Positions 39,751 through 47,401 of a stretch of DNA of 64,000 bases are shown piece after piece. Where the stretch lies: contig JACRBL010000067.1 of NCBI GenBank assembly GCA_016234485.1, forward strand, positions 87,295 to 151,294, written 5' to 3'. A program made the position numbers and the translations under genes. Position 1 is the first letter of the stretch, and each line of letters begins with the position of its first letter. The notes beneath the pieces were generated by a model, which saw nothing but the letters and a program-made list of their open reading frames with translations, made no database searches and was not told where the DNA came from. The stretch is from Chloroflexota bacterium. Its GTDB lineage: Bacteria > Chloroflexota > Anaerolineae > Anaerolineales > Villigracilaceae.

Positions 39751-40050
39751 AGCGCATGGACTTGTTAGCCTGGTTGTCAGATGATCGAATGGTCTGATAG
39801 TTGGCTGATGAGTTGACGAGGACGAGGGTTCTCCATCGCGAGATGGAGCCAATTGCCTTACCTGCCTACACTTCCTTCTCCCGAATACGGGAGAGGGTCA
39901 GGGTGAGGGCGGGCGAAGGCAAAAAAATCGAATGATCAGCGGATGCCCTCCGGGCTTGCCAGGCCCGATACCTTTCCCTCCAGAATAGAATTTTCGCGAA
40001 CAACGCCGCGCGAGCGATCGCACGGACAAAACGCGGGAACGGCAGGAAAA
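39751..40050 (+). ncRNA. glmS glucosamine-6-phosphate-activated ribozyme with a repeat inserted
   Basis: Cleavage site A39751/G39752 opens AGCGCATGGACTTG. P1 pairs ACTTGTTAGCC (39760-39770) with GGCTGATGAGT (39803-39813). The catalytic block AGTTGACGAGG and GAGGGTT follow (39811-39830). After an inserted stretch (39831-39925) come ATCGAATGATCAGCGGATGCCC and TCCGGGC (39927-39955). P4 pairs CTTGCC (39955-39960) with GGCAGG (40041-40046). Every conserved block of the glmS ribozyme is present in order, about 100-400 nt upstream of the glmS ATG. The insert holds an 18-nt hairpin and a copy of the CCCTCTCCCG dispersed repeat. Confidence 0.92.
39874..39910. repeat. CCCTCTCCCG-type dispersed palindrome inside the ribozyme
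   Basis: CTTCTCCCGAATACGGGAG then AGGGTCAGGGTGAGGG. The same element, opposite strand, lies at 56915-56955. Confidence 0.85.
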
Positions 40051-40127
40051 GTGTCAAGTGATCCAGTGTCAGGTGTCATGCTTCGCGCAAAGACACCTGG
40101 CACATGACACCTGACACGTGACACTTT
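40049..40127. repeat. Long inverted repeat between ribozyme and glmS
   Basis: AAAGTGTCAAGTG ... GTGTCAGGTGTCATG pairs with CATGACACCTGACAC and GTGACACTTT. Stem of about 30 bp. It lies between the ribozyme 3' end and the glmS Shine-Dalgarno TGGAGG. Confidence 0.85.
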
Positions 40128-40148
40128 GAACCCTGGAGGATCCCAACC

Positions 40149-41990
40149 ATGTGTGGCATCGTCGGATACATCGGCAGTCGCGACGCGACCCCGATCATTT
40201 ACAACGGCTTAAAGCGGCTGGAATATCGCGGTTATGATTCCGCGGGCATCGCCGTATTGCAAAACGGACAGATCGAAGTCCGCCGCGAGGCGGGCAAGCT
40301 CTCCATGCTCGGAGACCTGCTCCGTCACTCCCCCATCGAAGGAAATTTCGGAATTGGACATACGCGTTGGGCCACCCACGGCGCGCCCAGCGCGCGCAAC
40401 GCGCATCCGCACCTCGGGCAGACGGGACGCGTCGTCGTCGTGCAGAACGGCATCGTGGAAAACTTTCTCGAACTGCGCGAAGAACTTTCCGCGGAAGGCG
40501 TGGAATTCAAATCGGATACCGACACGGAAACCATCGTCCACCTCGTGGAGCATTATCTCGCCAGCGGACTCGACCTGGTGGAGGCCGCGCGCAAAACCTT
40601 CCAGCACATCCGCGGCGCGAACGTGGTGGTGCTGATCTCGGCGGACGAACCCGATAAGATCGTCACCGCGCGCATCGGCAACGCGGGCGGCGTGGTCATC
40701 GGCTACGGCGAAGACGAGATGTTCGTCGCGTCGGATGTGCCGGCCATTCTCGAACACACGCGCCGCGTCGCCTTTTTGGAATCCCGCCAAATGGCGGTGG
40801 TGACGCGCAGCGGCGTCAGCGTGGAAACGCTCGACGGAGGCCGCGTCCAGCCCCAAGTCCACGCGGTTTCGTGGGATCCCGTGGCGGCGGAAAAGGGCGA
40901 GTATCGTCACTTCATGCAGAAGGAAATCCACGAGCAAGTTCGCGCGCTGACCGATACGCTGGCGGGCCGCATTGATTTCGAGCATGGAAAAATCCGCCTG
41001 CCCGAATTGAATCTCACGCCCGATCTCGCCAAGCGCATCCAGAAAATTTACATCACCGCCTGCGGCACCGCGGCCTACGCGGGCATGGTCGGAAAAACGC
41101 TGATCGAAAAAATCGCGCGCGTGCCTGTGGAAGTGGTGATTGGCTCCGAGTTCCGTTACAGCGACCCGATCGTGGACGAGAACACCGTGGTGATGTCCAT
41201 CACGCAAAGCGGCGAGACGGCCGATACGCTGGCCGCCATGGAAGAGGGGCGGCACAAAGGCGCGACCATCTGGAGCATCGTGAACGCCATCGGCTCGCAA
41301 GCCATGCGCATCGCGGACGGTTACATCTCGATGCAGACTGGCCCCGAAATTGGCGTGGCTTCAACGAAGGCTTTCACCGCCCCGCTCGTGGATCAATACA
41401 TGCTGGCGATTTTGCTGGCCGACCTGCGCGGCGTTCTGGACGAGAAGACGCGTCACGCGCTCGTCTCGGACCTGCGTCTCGTCCCCGATCTGGCCGGACG
41501 CACCCTCGAGCGCGAAGCCGACGTGGAAAAACTCGCGCACGCGCTGAAAGATATTCGCGGCTGTCTCTACCTCGGACGCGGCATCAACATGCCCATCGCC
41601 TACGAAGGCGCGTTGAAATTGAAAGAGATTTCATACATCCACGCCGAGGGCTACCCCGCGGGCGAAATGAAGCACGGCCCGATCGCGTTGATTGACGAAG
41701 AGATGCCCGTCGTTTGCCTCGCGCCCAAAGACCCCTGGCACGAAAAAATGATCTCGCAAATTCAGCAGGCCAAAGCGCGCGGCGGCATGGTGGCCGCGGT
41801 CGCCACCGACGGCGACGACCTCGTCGCTTCGATGGCCGACCACGTGATGTGGATTCCCGAAACGCCGTGGATGCTCTCGCCCATCGTCACCGTTCTGCCG
41901 TTGCAACTACTGGCCTATCACATCGCCGCCATCCGCGGCCTCGACGTGGATCAGCCGCGCAACCTTGCGAAGTCGGTCACGGTGGAGTAA
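40149..41990 (+). CDS. glmS: Glutamine--fructose-6-phosphate aminotransferase (isomerizing)
   Basis: A 613-residue GlmS making glucosamine-6-phosphate, the entry to peptidoglycan amino sugars. The N-terminal Ntn-glutaminase starts MCGIVGYIG (Cys2 nucleophile) with GHTRWATHG and YRGYDSAGIA; two SIS domains follow (SITQSGETADTLAAM, AYEGALKLKEISYIHAEGYPAGEMKHGPIALID) and the C-terminal DQPRNLAKSVTVE is complete. Regulated by the ribozyme upstream: the product activates mRNA self-cleavage. Supplies the substrate that MurA later uses. Confidence 0.96.
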   Translation: MCGIVGYIGSRDATPIIYNGLKRLEYRGYDSAGIAVLQNGQIEVRREAGKLSMLGDLLRHSPIEGNFGIGHTRWATHGAPSARNAHPHLGQTGRVVVVQNGIVENFLELREELSAEGVEFKSDTDTETIVHLVEHYLASGLDLVEAARKTFQHIRGANVVVLISADEPDKIVTARIGNAGGVVIGYGEDEMFVASDVPAILEHTRRVAFLESRQMAVVTRSGVSVETLDGGRVQPQVHAVSWDPVAAEKGEYRHFMQKEIHEQVRALTDTLAGRIDFEHGKIRLPELNLTPDLAKRIQKIYITACGTAAYAGMVGKTLIEKIARVPVEVVIGSEFRYSDPIVDENTVVMSITQSGETADTLAAMEEGRHKGATIWSIVNAIGSQAMRIADGYISMQTGPEIGVASTKAFTAPLVDQYMLAILLADLRGVLDEKTRHALVSDLRLVPDLAGRTLEREADVEKLAHALKDIRGCLYLGRGINMPIAYEGALKLKEISYIHAEGYPAGEMKHGPIALIDEEMPVVCLAPKDPWHEKMISQIQQAKARGGMVAAVATDGDDLVASMADHVMWIPETPWMLSPIVTVLPLQLLAYHIAAIRGLDVDQPRNLAKSVTVE

Positions 41991-41999
41991 AGTGACGGC

Positions 42000-43697
42000 A
42001 TGAGCGCCTACGCCGTACAGCAACGTCGCACGTTGATTTTCGTTGTTGTGTTCTTCGTGCTTCTCACGGCCACCATCGGCGCTGTCGGCTACACATCCTA
42101 CCGAAACTTCGAAACCCAAACGCGCGCCGAGACCGAACGCTGGCTCTCCGTGGCGTCTGAAACCAAAGCCGACGCGGTGAGCGTATGGCATAACGATCTG
42201 ATGGATTACGCGGCCCTGATCCGCGAAAACCAAACGTTAGCCAGCGCCGCCGCGTCGCTTCTTAAGGATCCGCAAAACGCCGAAACGAGCGCCCTCCTCC
42301 GCGACGATCTGAATAATTACAAAAAACGCGACGAAGTCAGCGCCATCGAACTGCTCGACCCGAGGGGGAGCCGTCTCATCTCGATCCCATCTGAAACAAC
42401 CGCGCTCGCCCTGCCCGCTGTTGAAAAAATTCCGCAAGCCATCGCCACCGACCAGATCATCCTCGCGGACTTTTACCGCGACGCCGCCTCGGGCGACATC
42501 TACCTTTCCATCCTCGTCCCCATCTCAAACGGCGTGATCGCCCTGCGGATTGACCCACAGACGCGACTCTATCCCCTGCTCGCGAAAAAAATGACGGATA
42601 CCCCCTCGCTTCAAACCTACCTCGCGCGGGGTGAGGCCAGCGACGCTCTTTTCCTCAGCCCCCTGCCCTACGACCCCAATTCGCCTCTGAACCTGCGCGT
42701 CTCTCTGCAAGAAAAAGACTCGCTGGAAGCGATGGCCGTAAAAGGCAAGATGGGAATCATCGAAGGGACAGATTATCGCGGCGTTGCCATGCTCGCGGAC
42801 GCGCGCCCCGCGCCCGAAGGTTGGACGCTCGTCACGCAGACCAGCATCGTCAAAATGCGCGACACGATCACCGTCTACTTTGGGCGCACCGTCGTCGTCA
42901 CAGGGACGATCGTCTTCTACACGGGGCTGGGCCTCGCCCTGGTCTGGCGTCAACAACTGCTGAAACGCTACCAGCACGAGACAAAGGCCGCGCAACAACG
43001 CGCCGACGAACTTGATGGAAAAGTCCGCGAACGCACCGCAGAATTGAGTGCCTTATCGCGACAAATGGCCGATATGCACGAAAAACAAATTCGCGATCTC
43101 GCGCGCGAATTGCACGACGGCGTGGGTCAAAACTTGACGGCGATCAATCTCAATTTGAGTCTGTTGCGCGAAACGCTTCCCGCAGATGAAGCTGAAACAT
43201 CAAAACCGATCCTGGCAAACACAAGCCACCTCGTGGAAGAGACCGTCGCCCGCATGAGAAATGTGATGGCCGATTTCCTCCCGCCGATGCTGGAACATTA
43301 CGGGCTAACGTCCGCGCTCAATTGGTACGCAGAACAGTTTGCCCAGCGCGCCAACCTGCAAATCCACGTGAACGACGTGCGATCCGACCAGGCACGTCTC
43401 GATCCCAAAGAGGAAGTCGGCTTGTTCCGCATCACGCAGGAAGCGTTGAACAATATCGCCAAACACGCGCGTGCCTCCCAAGCCGAGATCGAACTGAGCG
43501 ACGAGGACGACACCATGCAGTTGACGATCCGCGACGACGGCGTAGGATTCGATCCGCAGGCTATCCGTCCCGATGCCACTCATTGGGGATTCGCCATCAT
43601 GCGCGAACGCGCCCGCGCCTTGGGCGCGACCATTGAAATCACGTCCGCGCCAAACGACGGGACGCAAATCACCTTGCGGATGCCGAGGAAGCAATGA
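42000..43697 (+). CDS. NarL-type sensor histidine kinase
   Basis: A 565-residue membrane kinase. A first helix (about 10-32) and second (about 288-310) enclose a Cache-like sensor domain (VSVWHNDLMDYAALIRENQ; DPRGSRLISI; GIIEGTDYRGVAMLAD). A short coiled coil leads to a HisKA_3 dimerisation domain with IRDLARELHDGVGQNLTAI (phospho-His in ELHDG), and a HATPase with LFRITQEALNNIAKHA and IRDDGVGFDP. Overlaps its response regulator by ATGA. Ligand unknown. Begins 9 bp after glmS. Confidence 0.9.
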   Translation: MSAYAVQQRRTLIFVVVFFVLLTATIGAVGYTSYRNFETQTRAETERWLSVASETKADAVSVWHNDLMDYAALIRENQTLASAAASLLKDPQNAETSALLRDDLNNYKKRDEVSAIELLDPRGSRLISIPSETTALALPAVEKIPQAIATDQIILADFYRDAASGDIYLSILVPISNGVIALRIDPQTRLYPLLAKKMTDTPSLQTYLARGEASDALFLSPLPYDPNSPLNLRVSLQEKDSLEAMAVKGKMGIIEGTDYRGVAMLADARPAPEGWTLVTQTSIVKMRDTITVYFGRTVVVTGTIVFYTGLGLALVWRQQLLKRYQHETKAAQQRADELDGKVRERTAELSALSRQMADMHEKQIRDLARELHDGVGQNLTAINLNLSLLRETLPADEAETSKPILANTSHLVEETVARMRNVMADFLPPMLEHYGLTSALNWYAEQFAQRANLQIHVNDVRSDQARLDPKEEVGLFRITQEALNNIAKHARASQAEIELSDEDDTMQLTIRDDGVGFDPQAIRPDATHWGFAIMRERARALGATIEITSAPNDGTQITLRMPRKQ

Positions 43698-44323
43698 TCT
43701 CCGTCTACCTTGTGGACGACCAGCGCATCCTGCGAGACGGTTTGCGCGCCCTGCTGGAATTACAGAGGGACATCCGCGTGGCAGGCGAAGCGGCTGATGG
43801 ACGCGCCGCGCTCGAAGGCATCCTCGAAACAAAGCCCGACGTTGTCTTGATGGACATCGCCATGCCAGATTTGAACGGCATAGATGCAACCCAAATCGTG
43901 ACCCAAAAAGCGCCCGAAACCAAAGTGATCATCCTCTCCGTCCATTCCGATTCAGAGCATGTTTATCGCGCTTTTCAGGCGGGCGCGGCCGGCTACTTGC
44001 TCAAAGAATCGGCGGGATCGGAAGTGGTCGAAGCCGTGCGCGCCGCCAAACAGGGCGTCCGATACGTCAGCCAGAAGATCGCCGATGCCCAAATCCTGCG
44101 CCGCGACAAGCGCAGTCCCTTCGAATCGTTGAGCGTGCGCGAGCGCGAGGTATTGCAACTCACCGTCGCTGGCGCCACCAGCGCGGCCATCGCGGAAAAG
44201 TTGAATCTCTCGCCAAAAACGGTGGATACCTACCGCAGTCGCGTAATGGAAAAACTGGGAGCGCAGAACCTTCCCGAACTGGTGCGAATGGCGATCAAAC
44301 ATGGCCTGACACCTGCCGAGTAA
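43694..44323 (+). CDS. NarL/FixJ-type response regulator
   Basis: A 209-residue regulator: receiver domain with VYLVDDQRILRDGL, phospho-acceptor in VVLMDIAMPDLNG and Lys in YLLKES, then a LuxR-type HTH (LSVREREVLQLTVAGATSAAIAEKLNLSPKTVDTYRSRVMEKLGAQN). Cognate of the kinase just upstream (ATGA overlap). The next gene, 95 bp downstream, is a TadG-like surface protein, so control of those genes is a plausible but unproven role. Confidence 0.92.
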   Translation: MISVYLVDDQRILRDGLRALLELQRDIRVAGEAADGRAALEGILETKPDVVLMDIAMPDLNGIDATQIVTQKAPETKVIILSVHSDSEHVYRAFQAGAAGYLLKESAGSEVVEAVRAAKQGVRYVSQKIADAQILRRDKRSPFESLSVREREVLQLTVAGATSAAIAEKLNLSPKTVDTYRSRVMEKLGAQNLPELVRMAIKHGLTPAE

Positions 44324-44389
44324 ATTGGCATAACAATTTTGAAAGACTCTTGTTGAGAATTCCTGACAGACTTCAAGCGGGGCAAATCC

Positions 44390-44395
44390 TATAAT
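44390..44395 (+). promoter_or_regulatory. -10 box of TadG-like paralogue 2
   Basis: TATAAT, leader of about 17-20 nt to AAAGGAG and ATG 44419. No clear -35 at 17 bp, which would suit activation by a regulator. Confidence 0.5.
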
Positions 44396-44418
44396 GCGGG
44401 TGGAAAAAGGAGAACACT

Positions 44419-45642
44419 ATGAAACATAACAAGAGTGAGAAAGGTCAGGCCATCATCCTGATCGTTGTAGCGATTATGGGTCTGCTCGTGTTGACGGCGT
44501 TGGCCGTGGACGGAGGCATGGCCTATTCGGAGCGTCGCCAGGCGCAAACCTCGGCCGATTCTGCCGCGCTGGACGCAGGTCTGGCAAAAGTGCGCGGCGG
44601 CGACTTGGCTACCCTGGTGACCGAAGGCATGGCGCGCGCGGCCAGCAATGGGTTCGACAACAACGGCACAGACAACATCATCACCATCAACAACCCGCCT
44701 CAGGATGGATGCAACGGGCCAAGTCTATACGCGGGCAATGATGAATACATCCAGGTAATCATCCGCACTGTCACCAAGACCTACTTCGGCGGCGTGGTCG
44801 GCGTCAACGAGGTGAGTAACTGCGTGGACGCCGTGGCGAGGGCCGTCCCCGGGACAACGGCAGAAATGGTCTATGGAAACGCAGTCGTGAGCCTTGCTCC
44901 AAGCGGGTGCAATCGAATGTGGGCGCATGGAAACCCAGACATTGATGTTGTTGGGGGGGGCATATTTACAAACTCAGCTGACCCTTCTTGCGCTTTCCTC
45001 CAAAATGGTAGCGGTAGCATCACTGCGCCTTCCATTACGGTAGTAGGCGGCGCGTCATACAGCAATGGACATGTCTCGCCTACGCCCACCACTGGCGCGG
45101 CGGCCGTCCCATATCCTCCTTTTGTTTTGCCAAACCCCACCTGCTCTGGCACGGCCCAGAAGAGCGGAAATACGCTCAGCCCTGGAACGGTTAACGGGAA
45201 TTTCCCCCCCAACGGCGTGGATGCACTAAATCCAGGGATTTATTGCGTCACTGGCGATTTCGATTTGCATGGCAATGCCACCCTCACGGGCTCAGAAGTT
45301 CTGATCGTGATGCTTAATGGCACGGTTACCTGGAACGGCAACTCCACTGCAAACCTGAGCGGGCCAACTTCTGGCCCTTTCAAAGGCCTGTTGCTTTACC
45401 AGCCCATCACCAACACCAATGTCGTCACAATTAACGGCACGACATCCATGCAACTGACGGGTTCCATCCTCGCGCCAGGCGCGACGGTCAGGCTTCTCGG
45501 CACAGGAGACGTGAACAGCTTTAATAGCCAGGTGATTGGATATGAGGTTGAATTCGGCGGGACGGGCAATGGCACGATTCGCTATGACGATGACGACAAC
45601 TTCGACGCTGCAATTCCCCCTCAATTGGAACTAGTTGAGTAG
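44419..45642 (+). CDS. TadG-like surface protein, paralogue 2
   Basis: A 407-residue protein, KSEKGQAIILIVVAIMGLLVLTALAVDGGMAYSERRQAQTSADSAALDAGLAKVRGG at the N-terminus, followed by CVDAVARAVPGTTAEMVYGNAVVSLAPSGCN and a C-terminal turn-rich repeat domain (GIYCVTGDFDLHGNATLTGSEVLIVMLNGTVTWNG ... LTGSILAPGATVRLLG ... SQVIGYEVEFGG). Closely similar to paralogue 3 in the first 160 residues. AAAGGAG precedes the ATG. Ends at a hairpin terminator whose stem is repeated after paralogue 3. Confidence 0.82.
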   Translation: MKHNKSEKGQAIILIVVAIMGLLVLTALAVDGGMAYSERRQAQTSADSAALDAGLAKVRGGDLATLVTEGMARAASNGFDNNGTDNIITINNPPQDGCNGPSLYAGNDEYIQVIIRTVTKTYFGGVVGVNEVSNCVDAVARAVPGTTAEMVYGNAVVSLAPSGCNRMWAHGNPDIDVVGGGIFTNSADPSCAFLQNGSGSITAPSITVVGGASYSNGHVSPTPTTGAAAVPYPPFVLPNPTCSGTAQKSGNTLSPGTVNGNFPPNGVDALNPGIYCVTGDFDLHGNATLTGSEVLIVMLNGTVTWNGNSTANLSGPTSGPFKGLLLYQPITNTNVVTINGTTSMQLTGSILAPGATVRLLGTGDVNSFNSQVIGYEVEFGGTGNGTIRYDDDDNFDAAIPPQLELVE

Positions 45643-45656
45643 ACTGTTTCAATAAG

Positions 45657-45691
45657 AAAAAGATGGACGGCCATCACCCGTCCATCTTTTT
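45657..45691 (+). terminator. Terminator after TadG-like paralogue 2
   Basis: GATGGACGG / CCGTCCATC stem with A5 and T5 flanks, loop CCATCAC. Same stem as at 47274-47308. Confidence 0.9.
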
Positions 45692-45692
45692 G

Positions 45693-45938
45693 ATTCGTTT
45701 CATCTACAGTACATCCTTCATCGCCTTCCTCGAAGTGGCGAGTTCTACTCGTATTGGTACAGCAGAGAAACCTCGCCGCTGACTTGATTTCGAAAAGCGG
45801 CGCGACAGGCGAAAATCCCTGTCGCGCCGCTTTTCTTTGAACAAAGCCATAACTTTTGCAGGCAACCGACGACAAAAAATTAACACTGACAGGAGAAATG
45901 CCTTTCAAAAATGATTATGCATTTTGACCGTTTGTCGC
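45693..45938. other. Gene-free gap with a second strong hairpin
   Basis: Between two TadG-like genes. It holds an 18-bp perfect stem GAAAAGCGGCGCGACAGG / CCTGTCGCGCCGCTTTTC (45792-45835, loop CGAAAATC) with TTTG after it, which reads as a terminator for a transcript from either side. No coding region is convincing; a small RNA ending at this hairpin is possible. Confidence 0.5.
45792..45840 (+). terminator. Orphan 18-bp hairpin terminator
   Basis: Perfect stem as described for the surrounding gap; it is 100 bp after an already adequate terminator and 150 bp before the next gene. Confidence 0.6.
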
Positions 45939-45944
45939 TATAAT
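45939..45944 (+). promoter_or_regulatory. -10 box of TadG-like paralogue 3
   Basis: TATAAT with leader of about 42 nt to GGAGG and ATG 45993. Confidence 0.5.
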
Positions 45945-45992
45945 TTATACAATTCGTCTCACTTTTTTCCTTTTTCACGTTTGGAGGTAACT

Positions 45993-47255
45993 ATGTTACA
46001 AAGAAAGTCAGAAAAGGGTCAGGCCCTGATCCTGATCGTTTTTGCGATTCTGGGGCTAATCGCATTGACCGCCCTGGCAGTGGACGGCGGCATGGCCTAT
46101 TCGGAACGCCGCCAGGCACAAAGCGCCGCCGATGCCGCTGCGCTAGATGCAGGGCTGGCAAAAATCCGCGGAGGCAACCTGGCTACTCTGGTGGCCGAAG
46201 GCTTGGCGCGCGCCGCAAGCAACGGGTTCGATAACAACGGCACAGACAACACAGTTACGATCAATAATCCGCCCAAGGCAGGGTGCAATGTAGCGGGTCA
46301 ATATGTAGGCAACAATGAATATGTGCAGGTTATCATCAACACCCGCACAGATACATTCTTCGGTGGCGTAGTCGGCGTCAACGAACTGGAAAACTGCGTC
46401 GAAGCTGTGGCGCGCGCTGTCCCCGGGACGACCGCGCAATTGCTTCCCGGATATGCTGTCGCAGGGCTTGCCCCTAGCGGATGCGACGCCGTCTACATCG
46501 CAGGTAATGGTCAACTCCAGACTTGGGGCGGAGGCGTATTCTCGAATTCAACGGACACCTGCGGTCTGCACTTCCAGGGTAGTTCGCAAACGCAAACCCA
46601 CCAGGGTAGCGGCGGGCTCAATATGGTCGCCAACAGCTATCAAGTGACTGGCAACCCGTCCATCCAGACACATGGAGAAGGAAGCCATGCGAATATGCCG
46701 CAGATCGCATATCCGCCCATTGATCTTCCCAACCCGGTCTGCATAGGTACAGCCACAAAAGTGGGTAATACCATGACGCCTGGGAGTTATAGTGGTACAT
46801 TCCCGCCAAGCGGCGTAAATACCCTTAACTCCGGTATCTACTGCCTTTCGGGGAGTTTCAAAATGAATGGCAATGATAAACTCACTGGCAACGAAGTGCT
46901 CATTGTTCTCGAAGTAGGAGGTTCGCTGGATTGGAACGGCGGCGCCGAAATCAAACTCAAGGCGCCGAAAAGCGGTCCGTTCAAGAATCTACTCATCTTT
47001 GCACGCCTCGGCAACCCGAATTCCCACCCGAAGATGTACATCAATGGCAACTCGAACTCCGAATTGACTGGCACAATCTACATGCCTAGCATTGAATTGA
47101 TCATCAACGGTAACAACACACAACTTCAGAAAACCGATTCGCAAATCATCGCCTACAACGTCAAATTCAGCGGTAGTAGCGATACGCAGATACACATGAA
47201 CGCCAACAATCAATACAAAGCGCCGCAATCCCCAATCTTACAATTAGTTGAGTAA
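45993..47255 (+). CDS. TadG-like surface protein, paralogue 3
   Basis: A 420-residue protein with the Tad N-terminus SEKGQALILIVFAILGLIALTALAVDGGMAYSERRQAQSAADAAALDAGLAKIRGGN and VAGLAPSGCDAVYIAGNGQLQTWGG, then a turn-rich C-terminal repeat domain (GIYCLSGSFKMNGNDKLTGNEVLIVLEVGG ... LTGTIYMPSIELIINGN ... SQIIAYNVKFSG). N-terminal 160 residues nearly repeat paralogue 2 and the C-terminal parts have drifted. GGAGG precedes ATG 45993. An upstream in-frame ATG at 45924 lies before the promoter and is not used. Confidence 0.82.
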   Translation: MLQRKSEKGQALILIVFAILGLIALTALAVDGGMAYSERRQAQSAADAAALDAGLAKIRGGNLATLVAEGLARAASNGFDNNGTDNTVTINNPPKAGCNVAGQYVGNNEYVQVIINTRTDTFFGGVVGVNELENCVEAVARAVPGTTAQLLPGYAVAGLAPSGCDAVYIAGNGQLQTWGGGVFSNSTDTCGLHFQGSSQTQTHQGSGGLNMVANSYQVTGNPSIQTHGEGSHANMPQIAYPPIDLPNPVCIGTATKVGNTMTPGSYSGTFPPSGVNTLNSGIYCLSGSFKMNGNDKLTGNEVLIVLEVGGSLDWNGGAEIKLKAPKSGPFKNLLIFARLGNPNSHPKMYINGNSNSELTGTIYMPSIELIINGNNTQLQKTDSQIIAYNVKFSGSSDTQIHMNANNQYKAPQSPILQLVE

Positions 47256-47273
47256 TTTCGAAAGCATTTGCTC

Positions 47274-47308
47274 AAAAAAGATGGACGGTCCCCCGTCCAT
47301 CTTTTTTT
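47274..47308 (+). terminator. Terminator after TadG-like paralogue 3
   Basis: GATGGACGG / CCGTCCATC stem, loop TCCC, T7 after it; duplicate of the terminator after paralogue 2. Confidence 0.92.
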
Positions 47309-47401
47309 GATTCACCCAAAAATCTATTTCGCGCTATCTGTTACAATGTAAAAAACATCCGCGCTTTCACTCTGGCGTCCATCCGCGACAAGGAGAGTCA
47401 A

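Noticed and set aside
42000..44323. Assigning the two-component pair to the TadG-like genes as regulator
   Set aside because: Only adjacency supports it; kept as a possibility in the gene entry, not as a claim.
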